Source: Mansonella perstans (Eukaryota > Nematoda > Chromadorea > Rhabditida > Onchocercidae). Taken from it: a stretch of DNA of 64,000 nt. This document shows, one piece after another, positions 52,623 through 64,000 of this stretch. How positions within the stretch are numbered: position 1 is the first letter of the stretch; each line of letters opens with the position of its first letter. The notes beneath the pieces are model-generated. The model had not been told where the DNA came from and ran no database searches. It was given only the letters and a program-made list of their open reading frames with translations. The stretch is from assembly GCA_037074765.1 (NCBI GenBank), contig JBAMDO010000018.1:62001-126000 (forward strand), read 5' to 3'. A program made the position numbers and the translations under genes.

Positions 52623-53501
52623 ATGTTCCTTGGGACAGTAGTTCTATTAATTTGCTCAGGTAATTAATTTAATATCACAATTTTCTTATTCCACATTTAA
52701 ATCAAAATTTTTTGAATCAATAAGAAATTGTTTATCTTTTCAAAGTATTAAATTTTTTTCTCACAGGCAAAAATTTGTTAATAGGCTTACATTAGATTAA
52801 ATAATCAACTAATTTATAATCATTCGCGGACTTCTCGAACTTTTTAGATACCGTAACACTTTTTCAATTTGAAATTGCTTCTTTTAATTCTCTGGATTAA
52901 TTGTTTCCTTCAGCTGATGTTAGCTTAAGCTTTAATGTAGGTCTAGCATTAACTGTTACGATCTGCCGAATCAGCAGTCAATGTGATCAATGTAAATTAT
53001 TAAGTGTTGGCCAAAAATGCCACAAAAATGAACAACGATATGAACACTTATTCTGTGATACGTCTAATAAGTGAGTTCATTTTTGTCAAAGATTTGCAAT
53101 TTGCTCTAAAATTATCATTTAATATTACAACTTTCATTGCATTATCCTTTCATTAAAAATAAACTTACCTTAAACTAGTAGCAATGCCTTATCATGATAA
53201 TTTAGAGGAATATTTTTCCTCACTTAAAGCTGACATTAAATTATTTTTCTTTATATTAATTAATTTAAAAATTTGCTAAAAGTTATTCGGTGCACTCAAT
53301 CATTTGCTTAATTGAAAATTCGTGCACGTAAATGACGTTGCACATCGTTTAGCGTTAGGATCACGTTAAACATTAGGATTACGTCAGAATAGTTAGGTTG
53401 ACGTGGTTGTATTATTAAATTTAGCTTTCCATTTAGCAAATATTTTGAAATAAATTGTTAAATGTTAAAAGCGCTAACATTTAAATTTAATATCGCAATT
53501 T

Positions 53502-53539
<38 letters not shown>

Positions 53540-56500
53540 AATTACTAGAAAAATAAGCATTTATTATAAAATAAAGTTAGTATTTCAAATATTTACTCTA
53601 TTTGTTATGTAACAAATAGAGTAAATATTGTAAATAATTTAAATTTTATTATTTACACTACCATATTTTTTAAATATCTTGCAGAAATTTTTTCATTTGA
53701 AAAAAAATTTTCGTTTTTTTGTTAAATTATGATTTCCTATAGTTTAAAATTTTAATTTAATTTTGATGTCTTCAAAAATTTCAGTCGTATTAAAATCCAT
53801 GCGAATTCCTACTTACTTTGTGATACAAAGACGAATGAATTAATTGAAAAGCATTGCGCACCTGGTGAGCATTTTATGAACGGATCCTGTTCGTATATTT
53901 ATGAACGTCACAAACGACATAGCAATATCGGAGGTCTTGTCGGTGATTATTGCACCGTTAATTCTGACTGTTTGAATGTTTGTTTTTGACACTTTTTACG
54001 TTTCGCAAAAAAAATGTTCAATATATATGCAAGTGTTGACGAGAATTGTAATTTAACAATGAATAGGTCCATAAGTTTTTTCATTTCATTTCAGTAGTAC
54101 ATGCTAAATATAATTTAGAATTTGTTAAAAAGACTTAATTAATTGATTAATTGTGCAATAATAAATTGAAAGTGTAAGAATAGATACCAGAACTATGAGC
54201 ATATTTAGTAGAATTATTGCAAACATTAAAACTTATGCATTTAGTTTCTTGGATTACTTGAACATGGCATTTTTTCCTTAATAGTTCAAAGGTTATCAAT
54301 GAGCTTTACAAGTATTTCTCAATCCCTTTTAATTCATCACTCATCTTGTCTCCAATTAATTTCATTTTAAATACGATTTTTTAAGTAGCTATTCTTTAAA
54401 GACTTCATCTAAATTATTTGAGTAATAAATTCAATTTAAATTAAAGAAAAGAACAAAAAATCAATTCGTTTTTAAAGTTTCATGTATTCGTTTTTTTTTT
54501 TTTTTTTTTTTTTTTTTTTGAAAGTTAGAGATGAAAAGAAATGGCATAATGGCATATGAATTGCATAAATATTTCGCGAAAATTAATTACTGGTATTCAA
54601 TTTCAGCGGATTCTAATTTGCGTTTTTTTTAATTTTTGAAACAATGCATCAAATGGCTTGTTACGGAAATTTTTTTTTCAATATACTAGAAACATTTTCT
54701 GAATTTATCAAATTTCAGAATCGAATGAAATATTGACCTTAAAAATTTGTATTATGTATGTGTGTGGTGTGATTATCCACGAAAAACTTCCTTATTTACT
54801 AATAAACTCATTGTTTCACTAATAAACTTAGTAAGACATTCTTACCATTTGTGCTATCAATTAAGCATCATATCAGTTAATGCAAAGCTAATCCATTTTA
54901 ATTTTTTTAAAATGGATTATAAGAATTATCGATTGGAATTTTAAACATAAAAAGCTTTCAATTTTTTTGATTTGTTTTTAAAAAAATCTTGCAGGGAATG
55001 TTCTGTTCAGGTGATGTTTGTGCATGTCAAAATCATTTCGTTGCCATTCATGGATATTGTTATCTTAGTAAGTTCATTGCCTTTTGTCAAAAATTGCAAT
55101 TTCACATAGAACTGATAATTGTCAGTTTAAATGATTTAAGATTCTTGGGGTTATTTTGACAAACACGAAAAGTTATATCATCATCATTATGATTTAAATG
55201 ATCAATCGAAAAATCTTCAACAGATAGATACTATTACAATTATCATGAATCAATTGTCATGAATAATGTCTAAAATCGCAAATTCAATCAATTTAAGTGG
55301 ATTTCATTAAGATTTCACCAAAATATTCAATGAGAAAAATTCATTGAATTAATTAGCCTAACAGAGTTCAAACCATCTCGGTAATAAATCAATTCCCCTG
55401 ATCAATGCATCTGTTGGTGTTCCAGAAAATTTTGGAATATTTATCGCTGCAACTATAGCAGTTGGAAAAAAGTCAATGTATGGCATGTCAAAGAAATATT
55501 AAATAACTGAAATTTAATGACAGATAATTAGTATTAAATTGCAGAAAAAAATATTGGTGAGAGTGGTTGTCAATATTCGGAGCAATGTTATGCTGCATGG
55601 CCTGGGTCACGTTGTATGGAGAATAAATGTGAATGTCCATCTGATATCAATGGAATTCCATATGTACAAGGTCATACACGTGATGGTATTGTTTGCATCT
55701 TATTATCTGGCGAAGCTAGTGATCCGATGCCAAAATGTCCACTTCCGGAATATGATGAAGATTTACTAACAATGCCAATATCACAATTACGAAACCCAGC
55801 AATGACTAATCCAGAAGATTCTGATGTATGCTATCAGAGTGTCCAATTTATTTTTTTACATTTGAACCAAAATTCCAAGAAATGCTTTTTTTTTTTGTTA
55901 AAAGCAAAATTTAGCGATGACGATTCAAATGATTAAGATGACCGTATCAAAAATTCATTATATTAATTATATCAAAAGATTATGCTATTATGATTTATCT
56001 AATGCTATAGACAACACTTATTTTAGATGATACCAATTTTAGATAGGTTATATTTACTTATTTTAGACAATACTTACTTATTTTAGATGATACCTTTAAC
56101 TTAAGCTTAGGACTGTTTGTGATTTTCAGATCTCATCCGGAGAACACATCAATCCATTGCAATATTGTTCGTCAACATCTACCGATTATAAGACATTTGT
56201 AGCAAATGGTGGTGGTGCATGTACCTATGCCACAGAACCATATCAACCGGAAAATGGAATCTACATTGCTGATATCTATGACTGCATAGCGGTACCATTA
56301 AATAATTTAAAGCTAGCAATGAAAGGTCTTTACAACATTCATCCACGTGCCGATGGAATTTGTTGTCCAAGTCGTGGTAAATAAGCAAATAATTGATTTT
56401 TTTTCCCAAAAATTATCAGCTAATAAATAAATTTCTATAAATTCGTTCATTGAATGTTTAAAATATACTAAATAAAAAATTTTACAATCATTTTTCAAAT

Positions 56501-59500
56501 TTTTTCAACTTTTAGAAATTCAAAAAAAAAATAATGAAAATTATTAGTTGTTATTTGAAAAATTACTTTAAAATACCTTTGTTTTTTGTTTTTTGTAGCA
56601 TTTACTTGTATGCAACCAAAACATGAAGCAAAATCAAATGTAGACGGATCAAATGGCATACGATCACGCTGGTGGTACAATTTTGTAACCGATACATGTG
56701 AACAATTTATGTGGGATCCATGGGATGAAACAGAAGCGCAATCACCGAATAATTTTAAAACTCAAGAACATTGTGAATCATATTGCAAAGGCAGTAAGTT
56801 TCGCGCATGAAATCACAACTAATTTTACAAGTATAGCATATCATTTTCAAGCATAATATTTAGTACTATTAATCATGTCAACAAATAATTTACTTTATTA
56901 ATTAAAGTTTTATTCATTAATTACGGTAATTTTCTTTTTATTTTTTAATTGCCGTAAAAGAATTGAAATAAAATAAATTCATGATTTTCGAAAAGTACTA
57001 AAATTTTAAAATTATCTTTTATTAGCTTTTAATATCTTGAAATTTTTAGATTAGTAATTTTTTCAAATTCATTTTTAAAAAAAAAGAAATCAAGAAATAT
57101 TTTTAAAGCATGCAATCGCGGTTCACCGGAATATTCAGTGGAAAGTGGCATTTTAAACAACGAAATGGAACCGATTACTAATTGTCAATCGATAAATTCA
57201 TGCTCATCTAATTTTGAATGTAAAACTACTGGTTGGCGAACTCTTTGTTGTCCAACTGTTGCGAGCATATGCAGTATTGCTGGTGGACGTCCACTTGATA
57301 CTTTTCGTCATACTAATTTTGATCCTGGTTACAGTATGAAAAGGTCAAACTAATCACTGCAATTTTTCTTTCAGAACAAAAAAAATAATTCAATAAATAA
57401 ATAAAAACAAACTTTACTCAATCATTTTGTCGGATTTTTGAAAAAACTTTAACTTTTTCCCGATTTTTTTTGCGTTTTAGGTAGTATTTAGCTGAACAAA
57501 TAACATGATTATAAAATGGTCACATAAATCATCATAAAATGACCAAACAATTTAGATTTTTTTTTTTCAAAATTTTAAATTTAATTTTATTAATAAAATT
57601 TTTATTTGTTCTATTTGTAAATTGTCAAATAATAAATAACAATAATTTAGCAGAGAGAAATGAATCTTCAGAATGTTTGATTTAAATTTCGAAAAATCTC
57701 ACCGTTATTACTATGACACGGATCAAGGCCGCTGTACATCATTTACATACAATGGTGCATTGGGTAATTTCAACAATTTCAAGACTTTATCCGATTGTGA
57801 AACATTTTGCGGAAGTCTTCAGTGCAAATATGGAACACCGCTAAAGACTAGACAAGTTAATCAACGATGCAACCGTGATAGCCACTGTCCAAGCACACAT
57901 GAATGCCAAAAGGACAAAAACATTTGCTGTCCAAAATCTCGTAGTTTTTAGCCCAATTTTTTTTTTTTTTTTTTTTTTTAGCCTTTTTTTAGCCCAATCA
58001 ATTATGGATTTTAATTATATAAATCAATAAACTTTGTTACTGTTTCGAAAAAAATACCATTTCGTAAAAATAATTAGAATATAATTAATAAATAATTCGA
58101 ATGAACAAAATTCTAAAAAAAAATCAATCAATTTGATCAAAAATTTCATTTCAATGCAAAAATGCTGTACATAAAAAGAAAAATCAATAAATACAAATTA
58201 ACAAATCTGGCTAATTTTAATGTTTTTAAGAAGTAAGGCCAAAACATTCATGGCTTTAATACTTCAAGTTTTTTGAAAGCAATATTAGATGCTAAGTTAT
58301 CTTATTACGACATTTTAAGATATGATATTTCTTAATTCGTAATAAGATAAATTGAATTTAGTTTTCGATTAATTTTATAAAATCCGAATTTTGAATTGAG
58401 CTAAATTTTATGAATTGATCAAATTATAATTAAGATCTGTTTTTTCTACATTGATATTTTCAATGTATGATTTGGATCAATATCAAAATGAATTGTATAG
58501 ACTGCCGTATTATACCAGTATCCTCAGAAACTTTCCTTGCAATTTCCGTAGTAATCGCGAACAAACTGTATCTGTAAAACTGTGGTAACTAAACGATTCT
58601 CTAAAGTAATAATATTAATTACTGATGATTAATTGCAGCAATAATAAATGGCAATAATAATAATGATAGTGCTAATAATAACTATAATAGTAGCAATATG
58701 ATAACATAATAATAACAATAATATTATTATTATTATATTAACACTACATAATTAATTAGTTGTTATTGTTAGTCTTACTATCATTATTATTATTGTAATT
58801 AATATTATTACTGTATAAACTCGTTTAATTATGACAATTTTTCAGATACGATTTGCTCACAACCATTAGAGCTCGGGGATTGCGAGGAAAGTATCCAACG
58901 ATACTGGTATAATATGGCAATCCATGCATGTCAAAAATTCAATTATACAGGATGTCAGGGCAATGATAATAACTTCGAGACATTGCTCGATTGCGAAAAT
59001 ACCTGTAATAATAGCATCGGTAGTATTCTTCTTCCAAATTAATTTGAAATTCATCTTTATGTTCCGCAGATTTTTTGCAAAAATTGAAATAAAAATTATG
59101 TTGTCGAAAAAAGTGAAAACAAAAGAAACAAAAAAAGATCATGGTTTTGTTGATTACAAATTGTAAAATGACTTGAAACAGTAAGAGTTGAGAGCTTTTT
59201 GTATTATTCACATACTATGAATTATTCGTATACTGTTTTTTTATTATTATTTATATAAGTTGATTATTATTTGTTAATCAGCACAAAATTTCCCTTTAGA
59301 AAACATGGAAAGTTAATGAAGTAATTATTAAATTATATCATTAGGATAATTTTAATTTCATTTCTATTTGAATGATAATTTAATGATTGAATTTTTAATT
59401 TTTACTTAAAAATAAAATCACTTCAATTATATGTCATAACTAATTATAATTGGAGATTTTCTGTTCGAAAAAAAAAAGAAAGACAAAATTAATTGCTTTT

Positions 59501-61322
59501 TTTGTGTTTCAGTAGAACCAAAATGTCCACAAGGTGAAGCATACAAAGATAATTATGGGAATTATTTAATTTGTTCCAATTCTAATATCGCCGATAATTG
59601 TCCATCAAATTATGAATGTCATTTTGATGGAAACTTCTCTGGTTGCTGTCCAACAAAAGCACATACATGTTCGTTATCGTTTAGTAAAGGTGTTCCTTGC
59701 GAAATTGACTCATCATATCGTTATTTTTACAATTCACAAATTCAACAATGCGAAGTTTTCCTCTATCATGGCAAGTTATTTATTGCATCATTTTATTCTA
59801 TTTACCCATATCGGTGTATAAAGTTTTCATCATATAATTTATTCAATTTTTGGGCTCGTTTCAGGTTGTGGTGGAAATTCGAATAATTTTCAAACACATG
59901 AAAAGTGTATAAATTATTGCGATGACAGTATTTGTCCAAATAGTGGTACACCAAAAAGAAATGAATTTGGTGAACAGATTGATTGTTCATCATCAATTAA
60001 TAACTGTCCAAGTACACATGAATGTACTTCAATTACTTCTCGAAACAATATTCTTAATAGATGTTGTCCAAAGCGAGGTTTGATGATTTTGAATTTGCAG
60101 AAAAAAAATTTTATTTACAAAAGATTGTTTCATTAATTATTCTTACTTAAAAATAATATTATTATTGATTATACAAGTAATGATGAAAGCAGCAACAATT
60201 TCGTCATTTTTTTCTTGCTTCTTTTTTTTTGATTTATTATGCTTGCAATAATTTTCATATAAATGAAGTAAACGTAAAAGTTACATTGCTTTTGTTAATA
60301 ATCTTAAATAAGATTAATTAATGAGGAAATTGTGAAAGAGAAAATTGCAATATTTACCTGAAAAAAAAAATGCAAAATATGCTTAGGAAAATAATTGGAA
60401 TCAATTAAAAAACTTTGCATTAATTGATCAGATAAAATATATATTGAAAAGTATTTTATAGCATATATCTGTTCATTACCACCATATCAAGGTAATTCAT
60501 GTGATATGTCACCTATCACATCTGCCACACGTTTCTATTTCAATGCAGCTAAGAAGGATTGTATCGAATTTACCTATAATGGTTATGGTGGTAATTTGAA
60601 TAATTTTGCAACTGCTGAGCAATGCAGCAACTTTTGCTTTTCATCAGCGTGCGCATCAGGCGATACGTTGTACGTAAATCCAAGTACGCATACGCTTTTG
60701 GAGTGTAGTATTGATGTAGTGGATAGTTGTCCGAGTAATTTTACATGTACATATGATCAACTTTTTGGCAAAAGTGTATGTTGTGGAGCAACAGATATGG
60801 GTAAGTTTTTTTATACTTCATTTCTACTAAATAAGTTAGAAATTGATAAAGACGAGTGATAAGGTTAAGAAAAGTTATGAGAGTAAAGATAAGAGTAAGA
60901 GTAGACGAAGCAAAAGAATGAAATGTCTTTTTTTGACTGTCCAATTAATTTACTTAATTCATGAAATTCTTTTATTTTCCATCTATGGAGATATTTTTTG
61001 AAATCTTTTCGCATAGAACTAATTACATTTAAAAGTAACATAAATTGAATTATGTTAATTAATTACATTTAAATTACGTTACTTTAAATAATGCAGCCAT
61101 TCTTCTTTTTGAAATTTAAGAGGGAAAAAAAGGAATTTTCAAATTAAAATTTTGCAGAAGTTTGCCCAAGTGGTGAAAAAGCATACATAAATACGTTTAA
61201 TATGAGCGTCCGTGAATGCTTAATAAATGCCAGTAATTCATGTCCAGAAAACTATCTGTGTCGTTTTCATATTCAAACAAATCGTTATTACTGTTGTGCA
61301 TCTGTTAATGGAAGTAAAAATT

Positions 61323-61354
<32 letters not shown>

Positions 61355-64000
61355 TAACAAATCAACCTTGATTATACTATAATAAACATAAATAAACTTT
61401 TTTCTAAGGATTTTTTTGGCAATAACTCTCTTTAAAAGATAAATGCTCATTTTCTGAATTGCGTTGCATTTTCTTTCAAACTTTAATATTTATATTTAAC
61501 AGAGTAAGGTTAAATTAAATTAATGGAATTTCGAAATTTTATTGAGCTCCAATTATGAATGCATTCTTTTTCAGAAATATGTCCTAGTGGTAAGGCACCC
61601 TACAAAGATCACACTTCGAAGTCACCCACTCGTTGTATAATTAGCAGTGGAAGTAATAAATGTCCACCAGGCTTTAGTTGCTTATCCGAAATTCCAGGAG
61701 CACTGCAGGTCATTTTGTATTTAATTTATAATTGGAAAAAATTTGGCTTAACACTTTATTAGCACTCTCTCTCCTCTTTCTCTCTTTGATGTGATTTGGA
61801 ACTAATTTTTTATTGAGTTAATTTTAAATCAGTATTAGAACTACACTACAGACATTCTTTCTTAATGATTGCTATTCCATGGATAACGCCTTACTCTTTC
61901 AATCTTTTTTATGTATTTAGAATCTTTCCAAACATTTTATTACGAATCTTAAGCCAAAAGTTTGCATTTAACAAAATTTAATAAAAGTTGACTCAGTATT
62001 ACTAAAAACTTACCAATTCTTCAACGAATCTATGCTTTCACAGCCAGTGGAAAAACTTCGAAGTTATCTAATTCAATAAGCGTAAGCTTAGTTCAATATT
62101 TAGGCTAATTTTGTATAAGTCATCATTTTTGCTGTACTTTCTGCTATACTTTTTTAAGAACTGATTTCAAAGAAATTTGTTTTTTAAAATAATACACTTA
62201 AAGATAGCGAATCTTTCTACATTTATTTCAAATTAATTTTATCCAAAATTTAAGTTTTCATTCGAAAATTTATTAATCTGCGAGAATTCTTTAAAATACA
62301 ACAATTATTTAGGGTTATTGTTGTTCATTAAATTACTTATGCCCAAATGGTGCAAAGTTTTACACTGAAGCCATAAGTGAAATGCCACGTTCATGTAACC
62401 TGAATTCACCATTTATCACTTGTCCCACTGGTTACACATGCCAAAATACACAAACCAAATTAACAACGGGTTATTGTTGCGAAAATGATAATGCATCACT
62501 TTCCGGTTAGTTGCATGAATTTCCACATGGTTACACTTACGATGCAAGATTATTGTCGAGCAAAGGAAAAAAAAATAACATATGTGAGACAAATAAAGTT
62601 TATCTTGTAAATTTCAATTTCAAATACAGTTTAACAATTAACGGATTGTGCAGTAGAAATTTTAAATCATTTCAAATCAACATAAAAAAAAATTAAGTAA
62701 AATTTGCTTGCATTATGTACAAAAATTATTTTTTTTTGTGTTACATCAAAAAATTTATTTATTTAATAGAATTTTGAATCTATTCGTTTCATTATTTCTT
62801 AGGAATTTTTTTATAATATTTTTTTATTGGATTTTTTGAGGGTTTTTTTCATAGGACTTCCTAAAATTTTTATAGGATTTTTTAGGATTTTTTTTTTTTT
62901 TAGAATGTTTATTTCTCAATGATGATATTATTTTTGATTTTAATAACACAATATAAGGAAGCTAATTTCGGATAAATATTATTAAACTTTGTATAGATGG
63001 TTGTCCGCCAAATAAATACGTTTATATGAAAGATAATCAAGTGGTGTCCTGTGATCCATTCAATTTCATGGTAAGTACTTGTCCGAATGCATATTCTTGC
63101 CAATGGTCATTAACAAAACAACGTTATCAGTGTTGTGGTGAAACATCAATGATTACTTCTAAAATCACTAAAAGTAAGTCATTATTTATGTTTTGTATAT
63201 GCGTGTGTGTTGTATCTGTGTACATATATATATCTGTTGTCTTTAATTAATTAGAAGTTCAATTTTTTCTTAATTAATCAATTTTGCATAGTTTGTAAAT
63301 GTAGCGAGAAAATCAATGTTAAACAAAAAGTTGCTACGTGATTGTTGTTCATGAGATGAATGATCGATGATTTGTAAATGTTATTTCTATAAATGTTATC
63401 TTTGAAGTGAATTTGTGCTAGTTACACCGTAATCGAATACTTAAATGCTCGTGTTTGAAGTGAGTTAGACATTTAAATCTTTTAAATAATTTCAACGATT
63501 CACTCCTTAATAAATAATTGAAGTTGTTTGCATTGTAAAAAAGCTACCTCAAGATGTAAGACTAATTAGTTAAAGAAAAACCTCAAATTATAATTTAAAG
63601 TAATTTAAGTTTCTATTTTTTGGTAAAAATATATCAAATTTTAAGGTAACGAAAAAGGAAAGAAAGAGAGGGACAAAGTTCAAAAATTTCATCGAATAGA
63701 AAAGTTGAAGTAAAATTAAATTTGCCTAAAGATAATGAAATCAAATACTTTTGGATAATTTCAGCTTGTCCAGAAGGAGAAATATTAATAGCGAACGAAT
63801 GTTTGGAACCAAGTAAACCAGGTGATCTTTGCGTAGATGATAAACAATGCCTAGGTGGTTCATTATGTAAAGAAGGCATTTGTAAATGTCGCAACAGACA
63901 TATTGCTTATCGTGGAAAATGCGTTGTAAAAGTAATGTTTGATATAAAATGTCCGATTCCAAGCCAAAAACCGTATCGTGAGAAGAGATCTAACAAGGTT
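52623..64000 (+). CDS. Large secreted EB/lustrin/Kunitz mosaic protein, 3'-partial
   Basis: Extracellular protein, probably of matrix or cuticle. Exons: 52623-52659, 52914-53070, 53785-53977, 54995-55067, 55545-55825, 56130-56376, 56599-56793, 57109-57343, 57672-57940, 58846-59019, 59513-59770, 59865-60077, 60462-60800, 61158-61313, 61575-61708, 62313-62505, 62997-63173, 63765->64000; 1189 aa in frame, continuing right. A short signal-like leader ([13 protein letters not shown]) is followed by EB-type Cys modules to about residue 240, then five Kunitz-like domains at about 332-393, 445-535, 565-615, 650-735 and 780-840. Nine lustrin-type repeats (CPxG...C...CP..Y.C...CC) are interspersed and then run in tandem (840-1110), and an EB module begins at 1112 ([20 protein letters not shown]). 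Kunitz inhibitory loops are atypical. The intron 59771-59864 uses a GC donor. From memory, C. elegans ZC84.1, next to tax-4, has this kind of architecture. Confidence 0.9.
53508..53537. repeat. Poly(A) tract, 30 bp
   Basis: Uninterrupted run of A in an intron of the Kunitz/lustrin gene; its length may be unreliable in the assembly. Confidence 0.9.
53588..53629. repeat. Perfect inverted repeat, 20-bp arms, 2-nt spacer
   Basis: The left arm AATATTTACTCTATTTGTTA and its exact reverse complement flank TG. It lies in the same intron as the poly(A) tract, 50 bp downstream of it, and could extrude a cruciform or form an RNA hairpin. Confidence 0.92.
54491..54519. repeat. Poly(T) tract, 29 bp
   Basis: Uninterrupted T run in the intron between 53977 and 54995. 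Confidence 0.9.
58636..58805. repeat. (AAT/ATT)n microsatellite with dyad symmetry
   Basis: AATAATAATA-type repeats followed by ATTATTATTA-type repeats, giving a long weak hairpin in the intron before the third Kunitz domain. Confidence 0.8.
59771..59864 (+). other. GC-AG intron of the Kunitz/lustrin gene
   Basis: The exon ends in phase 1 (...TAT CAT G) and the intron starts GCAAGT; the acceptor TTTCAG precedes GTTGTGGTGG. Joining restores the canonical Kunitz YHGCGGN motif, so the junction is fixed by protein homology. Confidence 0.88.
61324..61353. repeat. Poly(T) tract, 30 bp
   Basis: T run 10 nt inside the intron after 61313. Confidence 0.9.

Noticed and set aside
1..64000. tRNA, rRNA, SL RNA, CRISPR or full-length transposon
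   Set aside because: I scanned by eye for A/B boxes (GGTTCGANTCC type), SL-like 22-mers, regularly spaced repeats and paired terminal repeats around long frames and found none convincing. A tRNAscan or Infernal run could overturn this.

Overview
The window is a piece of an AT-rich nuclear genome (I estimate about 30% GC) from a nematode, most likely a clade III filarial worm. The evidence is: many short exons with the nematode acceptor consensus (TTTTCAG); leaderless gene starts with a strong acceptor 15-60 nt upstream of the ATG, as expected for SL trans-splicing; large simple-repeat-rich intergenic gaps; and gene content known from nematodes. The species assignment is inference. All seven supported genes are on the + strand. 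I found no tRNA, rRNA, CRISPR array, intact transposon or minus-strand gene.

Layout. (1) <48-9508: 3' part of an alpha-integrin gene (laminin-type, ina-1-like), 19 exons, 5' end outside the window. (2) 9509-17576: 8 kb without a recognisable gene, with several repeats. (3) 17593-20107: unrecognised 218-aa protein with four hydrophobic segments. (4) 22184-24518: rps-3, ribosomal protein S3, five exons, complete. (5) 26888-28052: small secreted cysteine-rich protein, unrecognised. (6) 30479-35558: cyclic-nucleotide-gated channel alpha subunit (tax-4-like), 13 exons. (7) 38171-47452: Bicaudal-C-like KH protein, about 23 exons, ends uncertain. (8) 52623->64000: large secreted mosaic of EB modules, lustrin-type cysteine-rich repeats and five Kunitz-like domains, running off the right edge.

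The genes do not form one pathway: adhesion receptor, ribosomal protein, sensory channel, RNA-regulation scaffold and matrix or cuticle-type secreted protein. From memory, the C. elegans relatives ina-1, rps-3, tax-4 and a Kunitz gene next to tax-4 are all on chromosome III, so the block probably keeps an ancestral nematode linkage group.

The points I find most worth a second look are: two introns that can only be spliced with a GC-AG donor; Kunitz domains that have all lost either the inhibitory-loop cysteines or the basic P1 residue; a BicC-like protein whose KH domains have lost GXXG; an Asp-rich insertion in the integrin stalk; and two genes I cannot assign to a family. I saw no clear evidence of an entirely new biological system.
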